Shown: piece by piece, positions 40,700 through 52,700 of the stretch
Layout: each line of letters opens with the position of its first letter
Position numbering within the stretch: the first letter of the stretch is position 1
Source: Tubulanus polymorphus
Lineage: Eukaryota > Nemertea > Palaeonemertea > Tubulaniformes > Tubulanidae
DNA length: 60,000 nt
Assembly: GCF_964204645.1 (NCBI RefSeq)
Contig: NC_134036.1
Location: 5,655,600 to 5,715,599 of the forward strand
Reading direction: 5' to 3'
Made by a program: the position numbers and the translations under genes
The notes under the pieces: generated by a model
Told to the model about the DNA's origin: nothing
The model's input: the letters and a program-made list of their open reading frames with translations, nothing else
The model's database searches: none

Positions 40700-41661
40700 T
40701 GAATTGAATTGTCACCTGAAACACATGCCATCAGAGGACGCGGAGCCGTAGGCGTAAGGCGTCAAAAAGTGACTTTTAAAGGACATAACGTTCAGCTTTT
40801 TGCAAACACTTGTCTTTACGTACTCTACTTTATTCGACAAAGCCTTAGTGCTAATAGGAAATACGAAACCACAATTCGGATGATACGGTGAATAACAAGA
40901 AATACATTATATGCGAAGTAGTACAGTTCATACCACTCCAAGGGGTATTATATCTGTTTCAGTAGATATTGCTTTGATGTTTGAATATCGTAGTTAGTTT
41001 TTTGCTAGGTTATTTGCAGTTAAGGAAACGCGTAAGTGTGGACTTTTCCTAATTCGAAACAAATGCAACTAGACATTTTTACCAGTCATCGTCTCTTTAA
41101 ACCTAATAAATCTTCGCAGGTTTTGTATATTTCATGTATCTCCGATGCCCAACACACTGAATGTTTTTTTTTGTTGTTGAAAATTCCGAGATCTAATGGC
41201 TAGATAAATATTTAGCGACTCCCCTAACCTTGTAAGTAGTTTGTACGGAAACGTCCTGGGGACATATCTATTTGATTAATTTTTCGAGGTACATTCCGGG
41301 TGTTGTAACTCGGAATTAACTGGTTTTCTTAGTTCAAACTGATTTTTTAAGGTTAAATCCGAGCTACAAACTCGATATAAACTAGTTTTCGAAAAAATCT
41401 TGAAAAATCACCTTGAACTGAGAAATTAGTTTATTCCGGGTTACAAACTAGGAATAAACCTCCAAAAGTCCGGTCCGGCTCTGCTTCATTGGAGGTTTGA
41501 GATTTCGTTGCTTTTGTTGAAAGTATTGGAAATGAAATGAAACAAAATAAGCTCGATTCTAGGGTCAGACTTGGAATGTGATTCTTCGGGTCGGTTTTGT
41601 GGACCGGGTGAAATTTAGCCCGGGAGGGGGGGGGGTAACTCAATCGGTGTATAGTTGAGTG
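40700..41661. other. Spacer E-F (short type II), no gene seen
   Basis: Same layout and same deletion join as the C-D spacer (near 41,473), with a G-run near 41,624. An insertion (AAATACGAAACCAC near 40,858) breaks the short frames found in the equivalent place in other spacers, so those frames are not conserved genes. Confidence 0.6.
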
Positions 41662-42217
41662 AAGCCTGACAACTCAGGCTTTTACCACATTCAAGACATT
41701 CCCTAGTTGGACATTTCTAGACATATTTGCTGACGTCTAAGAACTTCTCAATCATTCGACTTTTGCGTGGACATTATGACCTAGCTATTGCCAGTGCGTT
41801 ACTAGTCGAGATGATGTGTTCTATACGCACACGCAATACTTCGGCAAGCATATTAATATATCACACGAAGAGCTAATGTTAAAAAACAGCTTAACGTAAG
41901 GAAAATGATTGGAACATTTTTAAAATATAATTGGACATGGATATTAACGACGCGTGGTGAAATTAAACGGGCAATTCTCGCTCGGCGATGGAAATTACTG
42001 GGAATTTAAACGATTATATATCAGAGCGAAAACTACTGGAAAAGCGGATGAAAATCCATTTGAAAAAAGTGGATTTCAAACGTTGCTGAGCGAAGCAAAT
42101 AATTCATTTCGTGTAAGAAATCTAGAATTCTGCAACATGTATGAATAGAATTTGAAGCGTGTGGACAACAGAGCAGAATTTAGGTAGGGTAGGAATTGCG
42201 TTCATTCTGTCGCAGTG
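41662..42217 (+). promoter_or_regulatory. Conserved upstream block of copy F
   Basis: Palindrome at 41662-41681, shared GTTACTAGTCGAGATG element, TATA-like AGCATATTAATATATCAC, and the non-ATG frame at 41954-42148. The block is much closer to those of D and C than the F coding region is to theirs, which suggests homogenisation of the flank. Confidence 0.5.
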
Positions 42218-45200
42218 ATGTTGTTCGGTATGGAGCAGCGACTGAGAGCGCTGTTTATAGCGTCGCTGATCGTCTGTCAAGTTCGCATCGCGCGCGCTGA
42301 TGGCGCAGACTCTATCGAGGGATCGTCTGTGACGGTAAGTTCGTCTTGTAACAACACGTGGTACCCGCTAGATTCTACGTCCGGTTACATCGTTTCACCG
42401 AATTACCCGTCGTTAACGCGCGGTGTTGAATGTCGTTGGTTCGTCAACGGCTCTTTACCGGGAACTTTTCGCGTCCAAGTTCACTACGATATTGAGTTAT
42501 CAATATTCTGTAGTGATAACTACTTTCTCATCCGCGATTCTGATAACAGATTCTGTGGCGATGGAAAACATGAAATCCGCCGTAACAGCTCGATCTCGTT
42601 GATGTTTAGGAGTAACGTCGACGGTGCGCGAGGTAGTCGGGTTTATGTCACATATCGTTATGAACTTAGCCGATTGAGAATCACTCACAACTGCGGTAAA
42701 AAAAAATTGATGCTAATCAAACTACACACTTCGACTGGTTATAAATTCTTCACTAGAGCAGAACCTGATTGTCAGATGTTCATCAAATGGGTCGGAATTT
42801 CGCGTGGTTATGCGTTGAATCTCACATTTATTCAGATGATTTTTAAATCAAGACGCAATCCCCCAAAACCTATTCAAATCAATGAAGGTTGGAACAGAAA
42901 CAATGAACCGATAGCTGTTATACGAGAACAATCCGGACATCCAGCTTTATCGTTTTATACCAAAACAAACAAAGCCGTCATCTCTTTGCTAAATCCGTTA
43001 TTTACACTTCAATTCATGCTTTTAGTCCAGACGTACAAAATATCAGATTGGAACGTCTCTAATCCGTTGATTCAGATCTCTAATAACGAGTCGGGAGTGC
43101 TCATTCCCGATGACAACAGTTTACACGTAATAACTCGATCAAAACACTTACACTGCTGGTCTATCACAGTGCAGGTGTTACAGTACGTCGTCTTCAACTG
43201 GACACGTGATCTCGCCATATCCGGTGACGTCATTGGTATATATAAACAAGAAGGGTTACGCGTTGTAGGAACTGATATTCTACTCGGTTACAACTACCTG
43301 GAATCGCTGAGTGTCAAATCTGAAGGTTTTCTTGTCATACTGTGCGTCTTAATAAACAGGGAACTAACAGAATCACCGATAGATATGCACTTCAATGTGA
43401 GATCACTATCTGCAAAAGATGTATACGTCGCTTATCATTGGAATCTGGTGAGTAGGAAGTCAAATCGTTTTTTCAAATCCATCAGTAATAATCCTGAATT
43501 ATAATTTGACATGTAGACAATATATTTACAGGAAAAATTTCAACACTCCTGGATCGTATCTCCGGGATTGATTTTCCCACCATCGAAGACAGGGATATTC
43601 AGGTACAGTGTGAATACAATAATATTCGAACAGAAAGTTGATATTTATGAAGATAATATGGAACTAACAGTTTTATCAGAGAACTGCGAGCGAGCTGGAT
43701 TTTACATATTTGACGGTGGTAATTTCACGGCTAGACGATACGGTCCGTACTGTCCTCGCATGAAGACCCCATACGACCGTAACGTCGTCGGTCTGATTGC
43801 ATCAGGTGGATCGGTTACTGTTGTAGGATACGCTTATAACTGGAATCGCAAGTCAGTATTCAATGGTGGACTTTTAAGGTTTCGCCCTACGGACTGTGAC
43901 GGGTATGTTTTAAAGGAAGGAGAACGTCAGATCAATGTGACGTCTCACTGTCTGGTGATTACACCCGAAAACCGACGCCTTCCTTCGAGAAACGTTTATA
44001 TATTATCAGAACACGAATATCGAATTGACCGATGTTTTTTCGATGCGCCAACAACTTGCTTCAAAAAGTTGAAAATGAGCACTAAAGTTCTCAGTCAGGG
44101 CGTCGTGTTAAACACGGTATTTGTAATTAAAGGGAAGCCGTTTCGCACGTCACCGCTTATTGTAAGACTGCGTCATAAATGTCTAGCATCGAAAAGACCT
44201 GTCGAAACATTACAACCAAAAAGGGGCAAAGATCGTAATCTATCAGTAGATGAATGCGGATTGGTTCAATCACCCAACTACCCAGCATGGACAGAAAAAA
44301 CCAAAGTCACTTTATACTATACATTTAAAAACATGCGGAGACCAGGAAAGGAATTCGAATATTACAGATTCATCATCAAATTCATTGAATATGTTAGTTG
44401 CACAAAAAGCCTAGCTCATCAAAAAGATTCAGTAATTTTTATTCAACGAATGCTTTCCACAGGCATTTTGATTCGACGCGAAATATGCGGAAATATGGCA
44501 ACGATAGGACTTGTATTTCATAGTGTACACAATAATGATATGTATTTTGAAATAAAAAATTATGTTGCTATATTTCGAATTCAATACATTTTACGCCAGT
44601 CGTTCTCGATGGAGTATTCCAAGGGTGCTCACTGTCATCGAGGATTTCTATATTCGGGTATTTCATGCGTAATATACATCAGAGATCAACGTCTGAATTG
44701 GGAGAATGCTGAATTGTATTGTAGACAGAAGTACGCGGGACATCTACTCAGTATCAACTCAGAACAGGAGATGATTTCAATAAAAACATTATTCGCTACT
44801 AAACTTCGTAAACAAGCATATTCACAGAAGGAGCACATAACAATTATTGGGTTGAAATTGCAGGCAAGTTCATAACACTATTTTCAAGTTTCCAAAATTG
44901 ATATGGCATATTTTTCTTTTTCAATTTGTTTTATTTCCAGATCACAACAGGTCATTATATGTGGACAGATGGGAAACCATTGAGCTACACAGAGTGGTAT
45001 AAACCTACAAACAACGACACGATACCAGAAGTTATTCAAGGATTGATATCTCCTCTCAGAAAACAACCGATAAATGACGTCAATATGCCGTGTACGGCGA
45101 TGATACTGAATAATCCACGAGGATCAGCGAACTGGGTTCGATTCCCCTGCGAAATCGAAGAGGCTCACACGAGTTTCATGTGTGAAACTGAAAGAATCGA

Positions 45201-48200
45201 CATCGTGCATTGGCAGAATGCGATTGGAAATACATCAGTCGAAACATCCAATATAACAAACAACGAATCAGTTTTGCTTCACCAAAACGCATTTCAAAAG
45301 TTTGTTTCTAGCGAATCGAACTGTACGATTGGTTGGATAAGCATAGATAAACAATGCTATCAAATACTGACAGACTGGAACAACTATCGAGGTTTAGATA
45401 TAAAAACAGCGACAGAGATGTGTCGTAGCATCCGTGGGGAAATAACAAGAAGCAATTATACAAAAAATCAAATAATGAACCTATTAAATATATTTCACTA
45501 TCAACATCAATATAGCTCTATACTGACGTTGACATCCGATGACAAACTGCAAGTAATAAACCCAATTATCACTAGAGATGAAATTACTGATATTCAATCA
45601 GTTAAATGGATGATGAAACAGTTTGATAATGCAACCGATACAGCGCATTCTGTTTTGTGTTCGTACAATGTAACTGATGAAGAGATAGCTTCTATAAGCG
45701 GTTGTAAATCGTGGCAGTTTAAATGTGACGATCAAAGATGCATCAGTGACCATCGCGTATGTGATACCACACACGACTGTCAGCACGGTGAAGATGAACT
45801 CAACTGTACGGATATCAATTTACACAGTCAGTTTCAATGCAATGATGGTCAGGCCATATCAATAAGTGGTTTCTGTGATTTCATACGGGATTGTGTGGAT
45901 GGTTCAGATGAGAACTCGTGTTTTCATCCCCCGTGTTTGTCCGAACAATTTCGCTGCCAAAGTGGTCAATGTATCAGTAGCGCTAACAGATGTAATGGAG
46001 TCACTAATTGTGAAGACGGCTCTGATGAAGTGGGATGTACTGCTCAATTGTGTCAAGGGTTCCAGTGTAACAGTGGAGACTGTATCAGTTCTCAGTTGTA
46101 TCAGGATGGTGTCGTGGATTGTAGTGGAAGCCTCGAAGAAGATGAATCAGCAACAACTGCTAATATTAACCCTATTGAACTTTGCAATAAGGAGAACCAC
46201 TGTACTAGTAACTTCACAAACCTCTGCACGGTACCGGATGAACAGAGATGTTCTTTCAATTCTCCTCATTGTTATTCAAGACGTCACAGATGTATTCTAG
46301 AAAGAAAGAAAAGTGGTTTCCCAGTCTGTAGAAATCTTGAGCACGTATTGAGATGTGAAGAATTTGAATGTCCAGCTGGTACTGTAAAATGCCCAGCATC
46401 GTACTGTATACCGATCAGACAGGTGTGCGATGGTCAATCAGATTGCCCAAATTCAGAGGATGAACAAAGCTGCGAAAAATTGTCATGCCCAGGAATGTTT
46501 AAATGTGGTCTGGAGAGTAGATGTATTCCACAATCTAGGGTTTGTGACGGTGTCGTTAATTGTAAACATACAACTGATGACGAGGTTTTTTGTGACGTCA
46601 AGTGTCCCAGGCGTTGTAAATGTCAAGGTAGTTTGGTCGATTGTGGAAAAACGGGTGCAAAAAATATAACCGGTCTTTTCTCGACATCAACTCGAGTTTT
46701 GATTTTGCCGAATAACCAAATTCATGTCCATACATCAACATTTCGTTCACTAAATTATCTCTACGTTCTCAACATCTCCTCCAATAGATTGTCTTATATT
46801 TTACCGAAGTCCTTTTCAAACCTGCATAATTTATGTATATTAGACCTTACACATAACAACATTACATCCTTATCGACAAATACATTCTCCGGTTTGTATA
46901 GTTTGAAACAGTTATTCATAACTGAAAATCCAATACGTCATTTCGAAGACGATACCTTTCAAGATTTGAAATCACTAAAAGTTCTCGATCTTCACGGGCT
47001 TCTCTTATTGGTGCTAGGTAGAAATATATTTCGAGGTTTATCTACATTGCGGTTGTTGAATATCAGCAGTAACAGGATGCGTCATATTTCACGTTATGCT
47101 TTTTCGGGATTGAGAGAGCTTAGAATTCTTGATATAACCAAAAACTCCAAAATGATTTCGACAGAAAGAGACGTTTTCGAAAATCTGACATCTTTAGTCT
47201 TCTTAGCGTCTGATGCTTACAAATTTTGCTGCATTGCTCCGAATGTTGACCGATGCCTTCCCGAAGCTGATCAATTTTCCTCCTGTTTTGATCTGATGGG
47301 TAACACAGTCCTCAGAGCTATCATCTGGGTCATCGCTTCATTCAGTAGTTTTGTGAACGGTGGCGTCATCTTATTTCGTCTTCGATCTATTCGACTTACA
47401 TCCTCCAAAAACCGAAACACATCCGCTGATATCATCATTATCAATATCGCAGCTTGTGATTTCCTTATGTCAATTTATTTGTTTTTGATCGCAGTAGCAG
47501 ATTACGTTTATAAAGGAGTTTATTTCCTGAATTCTGAAACTTGGACGGAAAGTTCTTTGTGTAGTTTCGCTGGGGTTTTGGTGACTATTTCAAGCGAAGG
47601 CTCATTGACGTTTCTTTGTATCCTAACCCGTTATAGATTTTCAAATATAGTTGATCCATTTTCTGAAAGCCGGATTACATCTCCGATGCATGTGGCGGTT
47701 TTTTGCTGCTCATGTTGGTTAACTGTAGGTATGTTTTCTATAATACCGCTGTCACGGTTATCTTATTTCGGTAATAATTTCTACGGTTCCACTGGTGTTT
47801 GTTTACCTATGAATTTAATTTCTATTGATGTCAACGCCTGGCAATATTCTTTCGCTATTTTTGCCCTCCTCAACTCTGGCATACTAGCTACGATAATGGC
47901 AACTTACGTGCAAATATACAAACTCGTATCAGGAAGCAGGACGGGTTCGGGCAGAATCGACCCTACCGAACTGGTTTTAGCGCGCAGGAGTTTGGTGATA
48001 AATCTTTGTAATCTATTTTGCTGGTTGCCGTTAATTATCGTTCAGTTTTGCGCGGTATTACGGGTAGAAATACCGAATCAGGTGGCGGCTTGGCTGGCGG
48101 TTCTTTTCCTTCCGATCAACTCGTCCCTCAATCCCCTTCTTTACACAATACTGACTATCGATATGAAATCCATACGAGCAAAAACTAAACGCAGACAACA

Positions 48201-48204
48201 ATAA
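42218..48204 (+). CDS. Receptor copy F, complete, diverged paralogue
   Basis: Exons 42218-43447, 43532-44863 and 44941-48204 give about 1941 residues. Intron 1 is GT-AG (84 nt) and intron 2 is GC-AG (77 nt, GCAAGT...TTTCCAG). Domain order is the same as copy D. F differs most in the second CUB-like module (about 42,640-43,040), in the exon 2 CUB modules and in TM3-TM5. It is nearly identical to the others in the block starting DWNVSNPLIQISNNESG, in the LDLa 4 to LDLa 5 stretch and in TM6-TM7. TM3 ends YRF rather than HRF or D/E-R-Y. The tail ends KTKRRQQ. An AATAAA lies about 300 nt after the stop. F is the last member of the uninterrupted array. Confidence 0.92.
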
Positions 48205-48499
48205 GATAAAACAATATTCTTCGATGTTGTCGATGGATTATTTGCCGCCTTTGAAGCTGGAAGTATTGGGTCTAATTAGGGTCGATAGATTAATTTTGTT
48301 ATAAATTCATTTCCGCACTTCTAATTTGATATTCGTAACATGTGTATATTTTAATACGAAGATAGAAATGAAATGAGAAACTACAACACAAATAACGTCG
48401 TCGTCATCATTACGCAACCGAGCCTGGTGACTGCTGTTTTGAAACTGGCATAGCGTTAGCTCTTCGACAAGGGTCTCAATGCCATATAAAGATTGAATC

Positions 48500-48505
48500 A
48501 ATAAA
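48500..48505 (+). terminator. Polyadenylation signal, copy F
   Basis: AATAAA in TTGAATCAATAAAGTTGTAG, about 300 nt after the F stop. The F 3' UTR is not recognisably homologous to those of A-E. Confidence 0.6.
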
Positions 48506-49639
48506 GTTGTAGCATTTAACTCATAATCAGCTTACTAATAACCATCAAACACAAACTGATAACTAACCGACTTCTGAAAAATCCTTCAGTTTATATAATA
48601 CGTAGAAGAATGAACGAGGCTCATTCGTGTTGTAAGATACAATTTATCGTGAACAAATCAATGACGGATTTGATTCGAGCTAATTTCAGGTTGTGAGAAA
48701 AATATTTACATAATTAAAAGTCGTCCAAAAATGAAATTTCATCTTGCACATACCCTATATAGTTTTGTATATAGACGCGGTTGAAGTTTAGCCTCAGGGA
48801 CGAAACAGGGGGGTTTAATTTGAAATCTGTCGAATGAGGTTATTTCACTTTTCATCAAAATCGAAGCACTTGATTGAAAATTTCGCTCGAAAGGTTTCAG
48901 AACGCCTGAGAAGTGTGGCATTTATAAAACGTGGAATGAATGACGGTTCATTTTTTTTCCACGGTACGTTTTAAGGTCACCAGAATATAAGGTCACCTGG
49001 AGTTAATGGAGCTAGTTGATATAGATGGCGCTCTGTGGTTTGTTGCATTAATCAACCATTACTGGTTTTATAGTTCCTCAGTTTCCTAGCCACACATTGT
49101 GCCAACGACGCTATCTGAAAATGTTTACAGATTAAAGGTACGATTTCTTGGTTTAATACTTCGTCATTAATTAAAGGTTAGAAAGATTCCGATATCCTGA
49201 GTCGTATTAGCGCGCTATGGTCTACGTTATCGGCAATACCCTAAGATTATTCGGGATAATGGTCGAATAAACGCTCGTTAAAGCAATAATTCAAAAAATG
49301 GGAAAAAAGAAAGACGCTTTAGCGATGAAATGGTGTTTTTAAACTATTGACTAAACTCAATGTCCGCACGTTGTTAAGATTATATCAAATGCATAGTTAT
49401 TATAGGTAGAACTATTTATAATCAGTTCCATGAACCTCGATCGGTCAGGCCGAAAAAAAGGAATACTTATTATTGAAGAACAACATATATTCTCTAATGC
49501 AACGCCACTCGAGTGTTATGGTCAAACCGTCTTTGGTTTACGAAAATAGACGATCGTTTGATAAACGTTTTTGATAAATCCGGTGACCGCGGGTCGATTT
49601 CTGTAACGCGCCCTCGGGGCAGGTTTGACCCGGGCGCGT
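48506..49639. other. Region between copy F and the Kunitz-like gene, no gene seen
   Basis: AT-rich and without recognisable coding sequence. It contains two AGGTCA hexamers in direct orientation (48974-48979 and 48990-48995) and an ATAGATGGCGCT site at 49021-49032. Overlapping frames on both strands at 49,494-49,740 fall in the GC-rich promoter region and resemble no protein I know. Confidence 0.5.
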
Positions 49640-49766
49640 GCCAAGTCGCGGCGGCGGCGGCGCGTGACGTTAAAGTTCCCGGCTTATTTATAAGCGGTCG
49701 AAATCGACTAACGCCTATAATTGTCAAACGGTCGGCCTAAGTGAAATAGACGACAGACGATCGAAA
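49640..49766 (+). promoter_or_regulatory. Candidate promoter and 5' UTR of the Kunitz-like gene
   Basis: A GC-rich stretch with (GCG)n at 49648-49662 and a TGACGT (CRE half-site) at 49665-49670 precedes a TATA-like TATTTATAA at 49685-49693. This lies about 75-80 nt before the ATG at 49767, so initiation near 49,715-49,725 would give a short 5' UTR. The spacing and composition are seen; promoter function is inferred. Confidence 0.5.
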
Positions 49767-52700
49767 ATGAAATTCACGCGAATGTTCATCGCGGTAAGTA
49801 CGATTCGATTATTTGTATCGAGATCTATCGTTAGATCAGTTTGAGCGAACGCTCGAGGGACAACAAACAGCATGTTCACTGGCCTTCTGGCTAAAGCTAT
49901 CTGGTATGATAAGCACTTGGGTCGATACTGTTAAGAATCTAATTTAGATTATTCATCATTAGAAACATTATTTCAAATTGGGAATTGATTGTATGTCGGA
50001 TTTATCAATTTGGATCGATGAAATATTGATACAAGCGCAGCAAGTTACGATAAGGACATCTTGCGTTCAAAGCTTCACCCGAGACAATCTTAATGAAAAA
50101 AGAATGCGGGTCAACTGAACGAAAATAGTTAGGTAACACAAATTCCGTCGAACAAAAACCATATTTTCAAGCAATCACTCAATGGCTTTGTAGCACCTGA
50201 GTTTGTGTAGCCCGTACATAACGCGATAGCAAAAGCGTAATAATCGAATCTACTGAGCTGGATAAGAAAACAAACTGCGCAAGACTTGTTCATGTTTTCC
50301 CAACTCTTTTAAGTGAGTCCTAGTTGCGAATTTTATTCGTTTATCCCAGACTGAGATCGGAATAGGAAACACGGTTTTTTAGAAAAAAAATCTCTGACTA
50401 AGACATTCATGAAATTCGATTGATATCGATGAAACACTATATCCGTGTCGTGGAGAAAATTAAAAGAGAGAATGTCACAATGATAAAATAAATTCCGAAG
50501 AGAAATTGTTTCCTAGAGCAAGTTATTCGACGTTTCGACGACATTCTAATGAATTTATGTATAAATCACCCGGCTGAAAACCCCAACGAGGCAAAAATCC
50601 CCCAGTAAGAATCCCCCTTGTATTTTAGGAAATTGACCACTGCTAGTGGTCACTTTCATTGTGACCTGGTCGCTTACAATACAATCCCACCGGGAGATAT
50701 GACTATCGGTACGCTTTCGAAAACGGTCCACAATTCGTATGCGTTCAGAAACTTCACCTGAGACATTTTTAACGGTAGCTCAACAACAAACACCGGACAT
50801 ATAACATTCTCACAGCGCGTGTATTTACAGAACGCTGTTCAACGCATACGGTCACCTGCCAAAACGTATTAAGGTTATTTACTAGAACGACTGTTTATTT
50901 TCTCACGGTTTCGCAGCCGGGACCGCGCATTGACTTCGAGACGTGAATTCCTATTTTCGCGTCGAGAGGTTCACGCACTGTGCCCCGATAAAAAGGAAAG
51001 AGGGCGTTTTCGCCGTATTGAAATTGAAGTCAGTATTGACGCGCTACGAAAGCGCTGAATAAACAGAAAATGATAATCGAGCGAAGTGTTTATAACACCT
51101 GACCTTATCAGTGTTTCATAAAAACGCCAATACATTCGTAAAGACTGGTCTTTACGAATTACCGATAATCGAATTTACTTGAGATAGAAAAAATCTTTCG
51201 ATGGCTCCCGGCATAGATGTGAAGCCCTAAATTTTGCTCGATATCTCGCGTCACGCGTAACTGACCTAATTTTCCACTAGATGGCGCACTAGTCGAAACT
51301 GGCTCCTCAAACTGAACAAGCGTGCTCGGGAGCTGTCTCACAGTCGTTTAAATACCCAAACACTGATAGGTGGCGGCAGTGTCGGTAATTTTTAAGATGA
51401 AAAATTGACGTAAAAACTGGATGTTAAACTGTAAAAAGATTATTTTCCACATGCCGTAAACGTGGTAATCCCGAACGAAAGCGTTTTTAAAGATTTCTAG
51501 AGATTGAGATTGGTTTCGATAATCATAATATGAATTATGGTGATTATAATACTATTATGAAGTTGAAATTACACATTTTTGCCCACAGGTGGCGCTGATA
51601 GCGGTCATCGCCGCGGCGAAGATAGGATCAGACGATGGCGGTAAAGCCAAGCGCGGTGCAACGCGTCTTCACGGCTTCATTAAACGGTTAGTTGATAAGG
51701 CACATACTACCAAATCGCGAAACAGCGAAATCTAACGAGTAAAAACCTTCTGAAATCGCTATTCTTTTATTTATTTTTATTTTCTTCATCATGTTTTGCT
51801 TTATTTGCTCAAAACCTTTCGTCTGCATTGCATGATTTCAGTAAATGCGAGTCTGCTAAATTCGAAGGTACCGCCGACTCGTGCGCGAAACCAAAACCCG
51901 GGGATAGATATTACTTCGACTCGGCTACTGGCGAATGCGAGCTGTTCCAGTACAAAGGATGCGGCAAACCGGAACGAAACGACAACGTTTTCCCCAGTTT
52001 AGGAGTGTGCAAGTCTTTCTGTATCGAGTAAGTAGAGTCGTTGGCTCGAGTAAGGTCGGGTTCATTCTGCGCACTGGGGCCATACAAGTGGGTTTTTATG
52101 CGGTTGCGGGTCTCGAGATGCAAGCAGGTTCGAATCCTTGCGAAGGAGAGACGTGGCAGAGTTTCACGATGCCATCAGGTTCAGAGCCCTGTGAGGGAGG
52201 AACGTGGCAGAGTCTCGCGCCAGCTATGCTGAGCTTAAATCCCCGTCTTTATTGCACGGTAAAGGGCCGGTTTTTTCTAAGCGTGCGTATCAACATCTTG
52301 CAGATTGCCGAAGAAGGTCGAAGCTTGCCGAATCGAAATGCCGGATGACACCGAAGATGACGTGGAAGCGGGAAACGATGACGTCACAGTTGGATCATGT
52401 GAGTATCGAAAGTACTGACGACCCCGCAAGAAATTGACTCGCCAGTGATTTCCAACCAATGTATAAAAAAACTTCCCCTATTCCGGGCCAATTTTTGGCG
52501 CTTTCTCCCGAGAAGGAAGATAAGCCATGAGCGTTCTTCCAAAATTATAACAGAAACAACAGGAGCTCGAGCTCAAATTCAAGATCAAGATTTTTTCTCA
52601 GAGGTGTTTTTTTTTCGCCGTACGTTGATGCGTCTATTTTTCGACAGGCGACCAGATGAGGGCCGCTTTGAAGGCACATCGCGACAAGGTTCGAGCCGAA

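Noticed and set aside
49494-49740. Overlapping frames of about 75 codons on both strands
   Set aside because: They coincide with the GC-rich promoter region of the Kunitz-like gene and have no recognisable domain.
51935-52348. 137-codon plus frame overlapping Kunitz exon 3
   Set aside because: Alternative frame of a real exon continuing into an intron; the Kunitz cysteine pattern is only in the other frame.
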